DNA from: Phalacrocorax aristotelis
Taxonomy: Eukaryota > Chordata > Aves > Suliformes > Phalacrocoracidae
Direction of reading: 5' to 3'
Assembly: GCF_949628215.1 (NCBI RefSeq)
Contig: NC_134278.1
Location: forward strand, 105,877,277-105,941,276
DNA length: 64,000 bases
The position numbers and the translations under genes were made by a program. How positions within the stretch are numbered: the stretch's first letter is position 1; the number at the start of each line of letters is the position of its first letter. The notes beneath the pieces are model-generated. The model made no database searches and was not told the DNA's origin. It saw nothing but the letters and a program-made list of their open reading frames with translations. Shown one piece after another: positions 11,330 to 26,300 of the stretch.

Positions 11330-14300
11330 CTGCGAGCAGAGGAGGGAAGAGGGCGCTGCTCACCAGCAATCCCACACTGCTGTGCAGGAGTAGATAGAGC
11401 AGTTGTCAAATCAGGAACAGTTTACTTCAAAATAGGAGTGACTAGATCGAATTTTCTCATCACAAGCACGATCCTGCTGAATTTGTCACATGAACTAGTG
11501 TGATCGAGCTACTAGTGTGGATTGCCTCTGAACCCATGCGCCAGCAAAGAACGAAACATCCCGCCCTGGGGTCCAGGATCTGCACCTGGAGGCGCCTCTC
11601 TCCCTCTGACTTGAGAGGGGGCCTAAATGAGCAGGTAAGGCTAGATACATCCCACCCGTGATCTTCCCCAGAGCAGGACTTCAGCTTTTAGAATAAAGTG
11701 AAAACCGCTGAAGGCAAACAAGCAAGGCCTCTCACATGGCCACAGCATGTTGTCTCTCTGAACCTGCCCCTTCCCCCTGGCTCTGTCTGTGTGAAGGGCT
11801 AGAGCCCACCAACTAGAAAACACCAGACAAAGTCCCTTCAGTCTCCAGGCATCTTACATTCTGATACTGAAGTGAATGGCTGGGCTGTAATCACATGTGC
11901 ACCTAAGCTGTTAGGTCATTTAAGTATATCAACAACCTGAACCAAATGAAACCTTGAGATTGAGCCATCAGTCTCTCCCTATTTAGCAAGCAATGGGAAA
12001 GCTCCTGCAACAAAACTGAAACAATCCTGGTGATTTAATCTATGGCAGTGTCTAATCTGAGAGTTTATTCCAGGCTCTTTGCTATTTTCACATTAAGCCA
12101 AATGTTTGCTTTTCTAAAGGAAAATATTGTCTAAAATACACATTCCTCCTAGCAGACTCCACAGCATGTCTGCTTCACTGCAAAAACTCATCTAAAGTCT
12201 GAGTAGTACAATGTGAAGCTGGTAATGGCTCCAGTGCTTTCCTACAGGTCCTCAGACCTGGTTTCCAGCTCTTGCGTTTGCTCTTTGCGCCCTGGGTGGC
12301 AAACATGACCCATGAGTTTGCACACACAAGGCTGACGCTCACCTCCTGGTTGCATGCTGCCTGCCTGTTTCTGCCAAAGCTGCTCTGGGCAGCCCGCGGA
12401 GCCACAGGAGAGGCAGCACGCAGCAGGCAGGCTGTCAGGCCAGGGAAACCTTTGCCCTGCCTGTGGCACACTACTGGGTGCACACACCAATCTAAAAGCT
12501 GTACCACTGCAGCCCAAAGAGGTGGGGATGTATAGTTTACACATATACACACACACAGATGTGTGCCAGAGCCTCAGAAATACTTTTATTCAATTTTTGG
12601 TTGTGGTTTTTTGTTGGTTTGTTTTTTGTTTTTTTGTTGTTTTTTTTTTTTGAGAGCAGGGCTGGTAACACCAGATCCCTGCTGAGAATATGCACAGCAT
12701 GTGAGAGCGGGGGACACTGCTGTGGACAACTAATGCTCTTCTGCCTAGTCACACATTGAATGCAACCTGGTTTTTTGCCACTTATCCAAGCACCTCTATT
12801 AAATCACCCCATCATTCTCTTTGCAGTACTGCCCTGAATCCTGCCTCATGTTTTTCTCTGTTTGTAAGTACTTCACAGAAGTGAAGGAGTCTTCACTGGT
12901 CTCTGTCACTTGCAGGGAGGGATTGTACCTGAAGAAGTCTTTGTAAGATAGTTTGGATTTTTCCACTTTATTCCTTCTGCCCAGTCACATCCCATCTGCT
13001 CTGAAAACAAGTTACAACCTGCATCCCTCAGAGCTTACACAGGAGCCAGAGACCAGCAAGAGATGTGCTGTATGTTCCAGTGTCCTTCCTCCCTCAAATT
13101 TAGGGATCCTCTTCCCTTCCCACCCTTTTCTTTCTCCCTCCCTCCCTGTAATTAAAGCCAGAATATGGTTTTAATTAAAGCACAGCTGGATGGTTTTACC
13201 TTCTCTGATTATCCAAGAGAGATGGGGAGTTACTGCACACCCATGGTGACATGCCCATTTCCATTCCATGACAATTCTCTACCTTGTATCTACAGACTGT
13301 CCTCCATAAGATTTCTCTTCAGGGTTTTAGGAAAAGGCAAGGATTTGTTGGAGCAGAGGCATCACAGCTCCTATCCTCCTTGGCTGGCAAGTGACCTGAC
13401 ATCAAACATCCCCTCTGAAGCAAGGACCGCTGCTCTACTGGCCCATCAGATCGCACCTCCTGTCCAAAGCGCCATGATGATGAGCGCAGAAAAAGCTGTG
13501 CATAGCTGCTTGGTACATGGTATTCATTAGCTGTCTGCATTGGATCTGCCCGATTTTGCACATCCTAATATAATATCCTTATGTAATCCTGGCTACTTGC
13601 ACATCCCAATATAACGGACTAAGAGAATTTTCCTTTCAACAGCTGAAGTAGGGCAGAAGCACACAAGGCCAGTGTTGCTGTGATACTCACTGAGCATGCA
13701 TGTGTTAAGCCTCAGTATGAAATTAAAAGGAAATAGGTCTGGTGAACTGACATTTAGGAGCAGCTTCAGGCTGCCACATGATGCTCCCTTCCAAACTCCT
13801 GTCAACACTCCCAAAGCCCTCCAGCTCCAAGCACTTCTGTTGAGGATGAAGCACTGTGTTACCAGTTTCAGCACAGTGGCTGGCTATTTACTGCACCCTC
13901 CTGGTTTGGGACTTCAGAGGACGGACAAGATGACACAGTAAAGCATCAGACTTACCAGACAGATTCACACCACCCTATAACCTCTTTATTCACCCCATCT
14001 GCTGGCCAACCTTAGCAGGATCACACCAACTGTGGGCTAAAAGCACATGGACTGTTACGGAGCTCAGTTAATGAGCTGCAATTTGACTACACACCAGTCT
14101 TCTAGGCAGGCACGTACTGCTTATTGCATTGCTACCCATGTACTGCAACGTACCTTATCTGCCTTGTAGCTGTATTTCCAGGCTAAAAGGCTATCATGGG
14201 CTTGCTAGCAGCCACTACCAGCATTTACCTAACAAACTAGTAAGGAACCCTTTAACCAGCTCTTAAAGGGTTGAGGCTGTAAAATCCACTTCTGCCCTTA

Positions 14301-17300
14301 AGCACCACTTCAGCCTTTGTCTTTCAGAAACAATCCAGCAAGGACGTTCCAGTTCACCATTCCAGTTCACATATTTTTCACTGGGAGATTTCTCCCAGCA
14401 GGCCCATATAATTTTATTGTTGACAAAAAACAGGCTGTAATAACAGCTTGTCATCAGCAGGTGAAGCCTCACAAATTAACGTGTTATTCAGCCCTTGCCA
14501 GCTCACGCCAGAGCTAAAACACTTGTCTCCTCCTCCCCTGCAAGCTCTAAAAAGCTGTAATTACAACATGCGAGCAAGAGATCCACAAAGAAACATAACA
14601 GTGTCAACAAGCACAGCTATTCTTTAGCTAGGATTTCAGCCTAAAGCCTAGCAAGCCTGAAAGTCTCTCCTCTTCTGTGTGTAACAAAGGCCTCTCACTG
14701 CAACTAGGTTCTCAGAGATCCATCAATATGCAGAAGAAAATACCCAATTTCCCCTCTTGTATTTCTCATCCTGTGTCATGTGTAGATGCTGGTATGTGTC
14801 ATCCAGTGCATCCCTGATGAGGGGATGCCATTTCCCCTTCAGGTCTCGAAGACCTCCCATTGCAGAAATCGGCAGATCTCAACTTTGAAAATGAATGGGC
14901 TTTGTCACCAGTGGGGAATCCCTGCAACAGCACACTCCTCTGCAACGTCACTCCTGCTGGGGCAAAAGGCACAGTCAGCCTTCGAGCCACCAGCACCACT
15001 GCACAGAAGCATCATTTTTAACATCAGAAATGCAGTTGTTCTCCTTGGCATCACTTTTCTAACAGAGAGCAGCCTCTTGGGTCTGCTCAAGGGCCCTGGA
15101 CCTGCCAAAAGCTCCTTCACTCCCCTTTTCCTTCCCAGCCTACTGGCCAGGCCCACGAGGGAGCTGTGCAGGACCTGCAGGGCTGACCGGCAGCTACGAA
15201 CCATGTGCTGCAAGAGCTACCACCCGCTGTGAGATTATTCCATGCCTTCCACCAAAGCAGAGATGAAGGTCTCGTGTGGATTCTGCTCTCAGACTCCTGC
15301 TCTCCACATCATGCTATAGCTGGGTCCTGAATCTTGCTGTCATGGTGGCCCAGGTTTTATTTTAGAGTGATATATAATTCCCTCTAGATACAGAGTGACA
15401 CAGCAGAACCACCAAGCAGGTAAGAGGTGCTGAAGCCACTACAGGGCCACCAGTATGTCACTTGTCTTTCTGTCCTGGAAAAGCCAAGGAGGAACCAGCC
15501 ACTGCAGAGCAGCCATGTGCCCAGCAGCTCTCTCAGGAAACCAGCCCAACTGGCAAGCCTCCAAGCCCAGCAAGACTCACTCTTCTCTCCAGACATGTGA
15601 TCCACTCCAGCAACTGCAGAGGCACTACCAGAAACCTAGAGATGAAACCATCCCTCGAAGCGAATCCAGAAGGTGAAGAAGCCTGGAGGAGCTGAGCCCA
15701 TTACAACTATAATTATCCATGTGCTAAACAAGGAGTTCTCAGTGATGAAGCCCAAAGTACAGCATCATGGACTGAGTGTGAATTCACATGTAAAAATAAA
15801 AGCCTGCTGTGAAATCATCTGCTGCTAAAGTATCTTGAAGTTATCTTTAGAAGGTTAGTCTAATGTCTTTGTTAGCTGCTTCAAAATAAACAAACAAGTG
15901 CTGAGACAGTAGTCTGGGAGCCTATTTAAAAAGTGATGATCATAAATATGTGACTAATCTGGGTTACGTATAGGCTTTCACAGTTGTCAGCTTCCTGGCA
16001 TGAAGCGGTACAGCTAAAATTCGACTCTTCCACACCTAAGGTATGGGAGTCTGAATGGCCAGTGTCTGTAAAAGGCCTGCAATCTGGAAGCTCAGTTTTA
16101 TCCATTTAGAGGTATTGCATGCAGATAGTCCATCCTTCCCCACACAGTTAAAGAAAAACTATTAGCTACAATACACGAGGGATGTGGCCTGGGTTTTTTT
16201 TAAGCCTATTGAAATCAAAGAATACAATGCAAGTGATGTTTCCACTTTGGCAAGAAGAGGAAGGGTTTACTTTTTCACCATCCCTGTAAGTCAGCCAGTC
16301 CTCAACGAAACCCACTCCAACAGAACAGCTCCATACAAAGGCTCATCACAGAGAATCCAATTTCTGTCTCAGTGACCACGATAGTAAGGCACCCCACCAT
16401 CGCTAGCAAATACATCCTCTTGTGTTTAATACCTATGTCTGAACACTCTTAAATGTGATCAAACTACTTTCCCTCGTGTACAGGTCCCCTGCACGCCAGG
16501 CTAGGTTCATTTCTCCAGAAAGGGGACTGTATTAAGACTGAAAAAAGAAAAGATGAAACCCACACTTCCACTTTCACAGTCATCCAACACCCCGTAGAAT
16601 TTAACCAAGCAAAGGCCATAAGGGCCTCCAAGGACACCACACAGAGGGGCCATCGGGCAGCAGTAAGCACAGCACTGCCAGGACATCAGCAGTACCAGTG
16701 GCTTCTGGAGCCTCTTGGGCAACCAAGATACCTGGTGCAGTTTTCCTATACATGCCAGTGCACGCATGTAAGTTTTGGTGTATTATTTTGCTGTACATCA
16801 CTCTCAACTTCTGACCCACCAGCAGTGGCAGCAATAATACTCACGATTTGTCTCTTCTGCATGCGCGTCTCTGAGGGCTGGCTTGCCTTCGGCGAGGGGA
16901 CAATGACTTACCCCGTGATCTCTCTTTCATCGGAGAATGGGCACTTGAGGGTTTCAGAATCTGCAAGAGATGGGGGAGGGAAGGAAAAGGCGTTCAATAA
17001 AGGCAATGATTCACTGAAAATAAAAAATAAAAATAAAGGGCCTCATACAGTAGCAGGGACAGTACACAAAGAGCCTTCAGTCCCTTGGGGCTTATTCAAA
17101 CCCTGCCCAGGTTAAGAGGAACCCAAAGCTGTTATCATGTGATAGCTCTTCGGGGGCCCCCTGCAAAAATTAGTTGGTGTCACCAATTCAGTTCCCAGCT
17201 AAATGCTGAAAAAAAGGTCTCATCCTCAGTTTTCTTCAGAGCTGGCAACAGCAAGGGATTAGAAAAATGGCTTTGAGCCTCAGCTGAAGGAAACTCACAC

Positions 17301-20300
17301 AGCCAAATCGTCCTCTCCAGCTTTCCACTCTGCAAACAGAGGCGATGGCCTGCCAGGCTGGCAGTTCAACTCTGTGTGACAATGGAACTTTTCAGAATGT
17401 CTCCTGTCCATTCACATACTTGCCCACATTCCCCAGGCCCTCCAACCTCAGAAGTCCATCAGCACAACACTCACACTCTGGGCTATTTTTAAGACCTGAT
17501 CTTCCAAAGTCAGTCCCTCACAATGGGAGCCCTCTGAATTAAGTGGCTTAAACTCTGAATTAACTGAAGGGGAGAATCAGATGCAAAGCCTTCAGCCTTC
17601 AAGGGTTTAGGGCGGTGGTCCTGGCCTCAAGGCACTTAAGGATTGGACTGAATGTCACAGCTCAGCACACACACAGAGCTGGTGCCTCTATCAAAAGCAA
17701 GTACTAAGTTCAGTAAGTCATCTACCCATATGGACTTCAACTAGAGCATGTTTCAGCTGTTTGCTCTCTAGATTATATTAAAAGTAAATTAACAGAGAAG
17801 ACAGGAAAAAAAGCTTCATTACATCTGTAATCAAGCACATGTGCTTAAGGTGACAGTATGGTACAGTTGGCCCTCAAGACTCCTTGGCAGGGCAGGATAG
17901 GTGGCAGCAGGACGTAAGGTCTACGACGCCACTAGCGTCACTTGCCTCAAGGTCAGGGCAAGGGGGCAGGTGCCTCAGCCAAAAAGGCACACGGCTGCTA
18001 CGTAGGAGCCATTCCTCAGTAGGGCAGGGGAAGGGAACCCAGAATAACTTGGACGCAATGCTGCATGCCTCTCCATGAGAGCCAGCCCCATACTTAGCAA
18101 CACACCTGCTCTGCTCCTGCTGCCAGCAGCAGGCTGGAAAGGCACCAAATCCCCTTCCACCGTGACCACAACCAGCTCCTTGCCCATGCCAGCCCTGGAG
18201 GCATGGTCAGGGACACCCCTCATGCCCAAGGGCAGCCAAAACCTCTAGCTCCCTGGCAGCCTGCCTGTCTCCCCGTCATTTCCCTCCAGCATCTTCAGTC
18301 CAACCACCCACCAGAAAAGCACCAGCCTGTCAGGGCCTCACTTTCCTCACCCTTCGCATGCAACCTACTTTGCAATTTAGCTGAGGGTAGTGGGCATCCA
18401 GAAGCACAGGGCAAAGCCACTAGCATGCCTGTGAGGAGAAGTAACCACTTGACACAGCTGTCTCACGGCATCCCTTGCAGCTCAGGCACAAAGAGCAGAG
18501 ATCCCTACCTGTGACCAGGCCACCCACCCCACCAGCTCCTGGCACACTGGTTCTTCCCAGCCACCTTCTTCCAGGGTCAGTGAGAAAAGCAAATTAGGCA
18601 ATAGCTCCTTTATGGCAAGGGACAAGTATAGGTTTGAGTGTTTCCCAGGCTGAAGGGGAGATCTTTGAACTAAAAAGTAGCTGTAAGGGCTTGAAAACAC
18701 ACCAAACCCTGTGGAAGAACCACCAAGACAAATGTAAGCGCACCCCCAGTCCACCTGGTACCACCTTAATCTCAGACTGGGGTCAGCCTGCTGACACAGA
18801 GCAAGACCAACCTCTGCAGGATGGGATTAGGCACACTCAACTCTGAGTCCACCGCCCAGGCGTGCAGACCTACCTTCATCCTCATATCCCTGGCAAACTT
18901 CTCCAGCTCCTTCCTGACTTCTGTGCGCATCATTTTGGATATGTTGAGGACCAGCTGTTTCCACTCAATGGGCTGAAAGCTGTGCGGCTCATGTGGGACA
19001 TATAATCCAATTTTTACTTTTTTGACTGAATGCAAGTACTTTTTATAGGAGTCTTCAAATTCAAAGATGAGGTCGCTCAGAGTTCGGTAAGTTAGGGGTT
19101 TGTCCATCAGATCTGATCGTCTGCTCATGCCCAGTGAGCCATACCGGCCGTTGCAGTAAATCCCGAGCACCACATGATGAAAATAGTTCCCTGAGAAGTG
19201 GGTTTTAAAGCTGATGGGGAATCGTTCCACAGAGGGCTGCCCGTTCGTTAAGTATCTGGTGTGCACTGCGTCAAGGCAACAATGGCACTGGAAAAGGAGC
19301 GTGCACAATTACACCTGTAAGACACCTTTAGCATGTTTTTTTAACTGCCAGGACAAGTGCTTTCTTGTAAACACAGATTTATTCTCACTGTGCCCCAGAA
19401 ACAGTTAATGCTGCCAAAGCCCATCTCACTGCTTGGAGAATAAGATGCAACGGTTCAGCCAGGGAAAGGCCTGTCTCTTAAGCTCTTGGGGGAAGGAAAA
19501 AAACCACAGCAGTGTTTGGGTCAGCACGCCAGAAGAAAGACCACCCTCCCCAGATCTGTGGGAACTCCCCCATTTGATACCAACATCAAACTCCCATGCT
19601 CCTAAAAGGGAAGAGTGTTTCCCTCCGTTTTATGCTGGAGCTTGGTATGACTCAGGTTCTTGATCCTCATTTTCCCACATCTTCAAACAGTACCAAAAAA
19701 ATCTGAATTTATTCTTCTCCAGGGTGACAGTCTGCCACCTTTCCATCTGTAAACCGGCCCCTCAGCACGGCCACTCCTCATACAAGAATGGTTTTGCATG
19801 TTACGCTTGTAACAGATTGCTGAGATGAACAAAGTAAAGCTCCCAGGCAGATAATTAATTAGATAAGCACAGAGACATGGTCAGGAACAAATGCTTTAAA
19901 AAGCAAAACATGTCCTCTGAATCACTGGCTGGCCATTTCAAATGCACCACATGCAGAGGCCAGGGCCAAGCTCCATAACAGTGTAGTAGGTGACCTCAGA
20001 GAGGAACTATGCACAGGTCCGGGTCGTCTCCTCGGGAGGCTGCTGGCCTGTGCCAGGGGGAGGCAAGACTGAGATTCCCTCACGCAAGCAGGTTTGCATC
20101 AGTGTATGCGTTGCACGCAGCTCCCTGCTGCTAATCCCCAGACAGCTGAAACCCACCCTGGCTCCATGTGCTGACATCCAGCCCCTGGGACAGCAGGCAC
20201 CCTTTCCCTCTGCAGCTGAGATCCCCACCCACGCCTGGGGAATGGAGGAGGGATGACCAGAAAAGGCTGCAGCAAGACACTTCAGCCCAGGGTTACTCCA

Positions 20301-23300
20301 GCCAGAGGCACCTGCTGTAACCCTGGAGCTATCCCCAGAGGCAGACATGGTCAAGGCGGTCAGCCAGGGCACAGCAACTACAAAATACTTTGGCCTGAGG
20401 GGCAGCACTGCCAGGATAGCATCAGGGCAGCCTGAAGAACAGAGAAGTGGGGTCAATCCCCTCTGGAGCTGCAGGGACCAGCTCAGACCAGGGTCCTGCT
20501 CTGGGGATCTCCAGCATCCCCTCTCCCCCCCACCCCATACCCAAAAAGGAGGTCTTTAACAGCAGCAAAACAAGAGCCACTGCACAGCTGAGATGCCCTA
20601 GGATGTTACTGCAGCCAGCCTTCCTCCCCTGCCTGCACAGCACAGCTGCCTGACAGCTGATGGAAACTGAGAACACAAAACGCCTTTGTACCAATACCAT
20701 AAAACACAGTTTGGGTTCAGCTCTGGTTCTGCCCAGCCTGACACCCCACCTCACCACCAGTGCAACTCCCCGGGGTGCTGACCCCCTGCCCACACTTCCT
20801 GTTTCACCTCCTCTCTCTACAGGGATGCAGGAAAAGCATCCAGCGGTTCTCATCTGTCTCTAAAGCATTTTTCCAAGCGGGTATTTGACCCACCTGACAC
20901 TTGTTGAATTTCACATATTCACAATTTTGCCCTCCAGGTGAGCACAGAAACCAACTAGTAGGAGATCCGTGGACTGTCCAAAATCTGAAGTCAAGAGCAA
21001 GGAGTTAAACCTCTATACAAAAAAAGGCAAAAAACCCACATTGGCCAAAATATTTCAGAACAGCCACAGGGAAGCTTTTCAGTTCCATGTCAAACATATT
21101 TAACCGTGTTCAGTGCTAGATGTCATCAGTTTTAGCAGTCTGGAGAAAATATATTAGAGGGTATAGGAGCGGACAGCACCATAGGCCCAGCTTCTGGTGC
21201 ACTTCAGTGTCTGCACAACAGCAAGCCTGGACAAGCGTGCAAATCAGAGTGCAGACCTCCCTACAACACACCCAACCCCTCACCCAGCCAAGGCTACGTG
21301 AGCCCACCTCTGCCCATCTGCTGCCCCATGTATATCAAACACAAGCACCTGCAGCAACTGCCAAAGCTCACCCCAATACCAGCTACACTGACACAGAACA
21401 GAAATAGCTCTAATGCCTTCAGTGGTCTTGCTGGATCACTGTTGCATTAGGACTATCTTCTCCAAGAAAAACACCATGCTTTTGGTAGAATTAAAGATTA
21501 TAAATACACTGTAAGGTCAGAATGGGGCCAAGTGATGTTATATCATCTGGAAAACTCAGCCCACAGTCACCTCATTTAAAAGGTCACCTTGCTCCAGGCC
21601 TTAAAAGGAGCATCCTACCTACATCAAAGTCATGTTAACAATAATTTTTGTCCTACAGACAGATTCTTGCAGAAGCCCATTGTATTTATCATTCTGTGTA
21701 ACTGAAAAAGCAGTATCTTTTATTAACACATATGAAGCTTTCAAACATCACCACTATTTTTCCCCCTCATTATGAAAGGGTTTTCTCTCTGCTCCCCGAG
21801 TGCCTTTCTGTTAAGTCCACACAAAGCTTAGGTGGCCACCTGCCACACATACACACTTCTGCCACGAGGTCTCAGAGAAGTTGCAATTTAATCTCATTAA
21901 ATACTAGGCAGGAGTAAAAGAATCTTTTGAGGATGGAAATTACCCACCATCAAATAATCCAGCAACAACCGCTGTGGAAATTAACCTTTAGGTACAGGTT
22001 GCTTCTGCTAAGTGACTAGCTAATGAGAGTCCCCACCCGAGATGAAATACACAGCAAATGGGCTGGAAAGGCACGTCAGATCTTCCCCTCCGTCCATGCA
22101 TCATTATTATTTCTTTTCCTTTCTGCTCTGCCCAACTAGAGCTGTATTGTGGCAAACAAAAGGCAATGACACAGCAATGCCGCAGCTGTAATCACACTTT
22201 TGAGCAGGGACTGTAACTGCAGGGTAGAGAGTCAGGGAGTAAATTATGTGCCACAATAGAGAAGCAGTGCAGAGCAGGAGAGGGCACAAGCAGCTGTAAC
22301 GAAAGCTTAGTGGCCTCCCAATCACAGGTCTTCCTGTAAATCAAAGCAGCAGAACAGCAGCATTGAGGGATGCTGACCTCCTTGGAGGTCACACAGGAGG
22401 GACACTAATCTTCTGGCTGGCCACCTCTTGCCCCAGTATCCCTCCTCTTCCCCCACACCCAGGAAATACACAAGGATGATACCTGGAGCACCACCAGAGT
22501 CTCAGGCGAATCGGTTGATATGGCATGTCCCTATCCCTCAGAGACGCCCCAACCATGCCTACCCAGACTCTGAGATCTTCTGCAGCCTTATAGTAGTCCT
22601 TTAACCTCAATTTCTTCTACCCCACAAAGACCCTAATGCCTGCCAGCCAGGGCTGCATCTATTAGGCAAATGATAAATTCTGCTTTTGTATCCCAGGGGG
22701 CTGATTTTGAAAGAGAGAGGTTTGGGTCAAAGCAGTGAGAGAAGAATTGGGCCCAAAGCATACAACATGCTTTGGGGGTGACACGCCACTAGGGTAACCC
22801 AGTACAGCTCTGTTAACAAGTGGGCTTTCCTGAGCACACCAATACTGCTAGCAGCCTGTGGAAAGGGCCAGATTTCCCATGCCAGCATGCAGCTACGCTA
22901 GATCTTCAAGTTAACACAAGCACACCATCCTCTGAGCCACAAGCTGTTGTGCTTCCTGTAGTCCCATTGCCTTCACCACCCAGGCTCACAGAACCTAGCT
23001 TGGATACCTGGGAGACATTCAGATCCCAGACTCAAATACAAGCAAGGCTCAGGACACAAAACCCGTACTACTTTCCTGGACAGTGGGGCAAATGAAGAGT
23101 AGCAGCCTTAGCCAGTTCAAAAGAAAAGGGGAGAATTAGTTAAGGTGCTAACTAAGTCAACCCCTTAGTTTTAACACTCTGGAGCAGAAAGCATCTGGAT
23201 TGAGTTTTCTTTAAATCTGCACACTCACACGATGACTCAACCAATACCCTTCTGTGATTTGCTCAAGGATTTTTTTTCCCCCCCTACATCCTGGTGAATT

Positions 23301-26300
23301 CTAATATCAAAAACAGTCCCACAAAGAAGTCCCAGCATCTTCCCCCCAGTACAGACCCTTCCCTACACAGGTGCCCCCACTGTAGAGCACAGAGCAGTTC
23401 CCAGCCAGAAGAGAGACTTGAAGCCCTCTACCTTGTTTATTTGCCAGCAGCAACTTTTAGAAAAAATATTCTATTGCCTTTTTTTATTTTATTATTAATA
23501 AAGAATTGGAGCAGGATCTTTCCATGTGCCAGCCAGCACTGTGGCTCTGGTCTTCAAATATTTCTCGAAATAGGTCTTAGCAGCTGATAGACCCACCAGA
23601 CAGCAGCTGGCTCCCCATGGCTAGGTGAGCTCAGGTTACTTGCCACCAGCAGTTTTCCCACCACCACTAGGAACCACAGCCTGCTGCACAGAAGACGAGG
23701 TGACACACTGCAAGGACCTCAGCACACCTGCATCTAAACTGGCTTCAACAGTTTAGCTAAGGGTAAAAAACTGGTGCCTTTGCCAAGTTAACAGGCAGTG
23801 ACTGTGCAAGGGGTGCGCTAGTGGCAGGTGAGGAGGCAAGTGCCACCCCTGTACTGTGCACCCACCTGCAGCACCAACAGGGACCCAGAGCCGCAGAGAC
23901 CCCCAGGAACACGGGACGTGGGGAGACCCTCCTCCTCAGAGCCCCAAAGGAAAAAAGCCCAAACGTAAGTCAGCGCAGCAAGGCCCTGCAGAGCCCGCAG
24001 CACCTTTAACAAAACAAGATATTCTCAGGATTCAGATATAAGTGCTGGCATCACTTGTTTGACCAGCCCAGCCCACCAATGCTGATGCCCCATGGGTCTA
24101 TGCACCCAGCTCTCTCAGCACCCAGACTTGCGAGTACTTCTCTTCCAGCTGCAGGAAGACCCAGCATCACACCTGACACCTTCTGGTATCTCCACTTTAA
24201 GTCCCACTGCCTTGCAAACCAAAGACAAAAAAGGGAAAATGAAATGAACCTGATATTGAGAAAATAAATGCCCATTGCATCACTTGTGCTAATCCATTTG
24301 TTGTTTATTAGTTTGAAATTCTCCCTTATTTAACTCAGTCAAGATGACGTTGCAGTGCTTCATGCCCTTGAGCCCAGCAAGAGTGTTTCTTCAGCTGAAA
24401 TCTGGTCAAGATGAGCACAGAAAGCCAGAGGGTGTCTGGTTCCCTCCTCTCCTGCTGCTCTCAAGGGCCAGGGAAATGTGAGCAGGTGCCTTGAGCCATC
24501 CCAGCAGGCTGTGCCACACAGCACAAGCAAGCTGGAAGGGATGAGAACAGGCTGAGAGGAGCAAGGAGGCAGCTTTATTTACATTAGCTATGCTGAAGCC
24601 GCTAGCTCAGTGAGCCCGGGTTCCTCCCCACCGCTCCAGTGGCCATGAACAAACAGGTCAAGTAGCTGGCTCAGTCTCCCGAAGTAAGACTACCAGGCCG
24701 GCATCACTCTTTTTGAGGTGCCTGTTCTCCAGTACCCAGCTGCAGTCTGAAGTGACTACCTTACGATTGCACGCGATTAAAAGCTCTCTCCCAGCTCTTC
24801 CCAGCTACGACAGGGTAGCATGCAGGAGGGTAGATATTGAGCAGGACCCTCCTCACCCATATTTCAGCTAGCAAGAAAGTCAAGCTGTGGACAAGCATCG
24901 CAGGAGGCAAAGAGGGGCACTGCAGGGACATCGATATCCTGCAATGACTGTGGCAAGAAACTCTCCCCCCTACTGAAAACACTTGCTCCCAGCCAAGGGA
25001 GGTACCTGCTAGGCAGGAGGAGCAGGATGGGCCCAGGTCTCCAGCGGTGATAATCATCATCCACAGATTAAATGCGCAGAAGGCATAGTGCCATAGTGCA
25101 GAGGCTATTAAATCATTTCTCCCTCCTGAGGCATTTCTGTTCTCTTCTTCCTCATTTAATGATATTATTGGACAGGGGGAGGTCTAATACACTGCATGGG
25201 TCTGTCACCTCACATGACCTGGGAGAGGCACACTGAAGGCAACGGGAGTTACATTCACCCGACACAGACAGGCTTTGCAAGAGCCCCTGAGGATGGATGC
25301 ACCGTGCTGCCTCCCTCTCCCCCTCTGATATTTTCCTCCCCCCATTTTAATAAAGTGAATGCAGCACAGATTAAATTCCCTTGGCACTTTTTGGTTTACT
25401 CTTCCCTTTCCTGAGCATAAGTCATTTGGATCCTTGTTCACAAGGAATGAGCTGAACAGACCATTACTCAGCTGATGTACAACTGAACCGAGAAATGCCC
25501 TGGGGAAGACAGCAGGAGGAATGCCTCTGGTTAGGCACTGATGAGCAGACCACATAAGCAGAGAGATATGAAGCCAGTTCAGACAGCTACACACAGAAAA
25601 GCCATGCAAGATTGCTGCAAAATAATATTGGAAGATTTGTATGAGCTTTCAGTCATCTCACAGCAGCTGCTCCCTTGGTGCGTATAGACAGGGTAGCTCA
25701 GTATTTTAACTCATTGCCCTATAAAAACACTTCAAGATCTAGTGTGAAGGCAATTATGCAAAACATAATTCTGCACCAAGAGGGATTACAGAAGTGTTTT
25801 ATAAGAAGTCGCATAGTAAAAGGCAAGAGCAGCTCAATTAAAATGACATCTTGCTAAGCTGCTCTGCGCGAGTCAGTCTTTGAATGAAGGCTCACGCCAA
25901 GGGTCTGCTGTAGTGGGTTGTGCTCTTTTCTGTATCCAAGCAACACGGCAAAGCCTGCTAGCACAAAAATTATAAGCAGTACCTTATTTCCAGAGACAGA
26001 GAAGGGATCCAGAGGTTAACACACACACATATGCAGGGATGCTCAGCTCAGGTATATGTGAAGAGATTGGTTTGACACTCAGGAGAACGTAAGTGCATCT
26101 CTTACCTGGCAACCACCTGACCTTGGAAAGCAAGTCGTAGCTTCTGGCCTCACTGTGTCTGCATCTAGAGGGCAATGCTTAAGATCAAAATCTCACAGCT
26201 GAGAAAAATCAGCAAACTTCCCCACGTGCTGTTACAAAGATGTCTCCCAAAAACCCATGTGGCAGAGGTAGGAGAGCACCATGAGGTTCTGCACAGACAC

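Noticed and set aside
14786..15232. 148-codon plus-strand open frame in VASH2 intron 6
   Set aside because: No recognisable motif; overlapping frames of similar size occur on the opposite strand, as expected by chance in this GC range.
18772..18873. Open reading frame extending past the VASH2 exon 5 donor
   Set aside because: The in-frame run is intron read-through. AAG|GTAGGT is a good donor and the next residues match VASH2 only when exon 6 is joined.
20007..20456. 149-codon minus-strand open frame in VASH2 intron 4, same strand as the gene
   Set aside because: Not similar to vasohibins; the exon 4 to exon 5 junction is already exact in phase and sequence without it.
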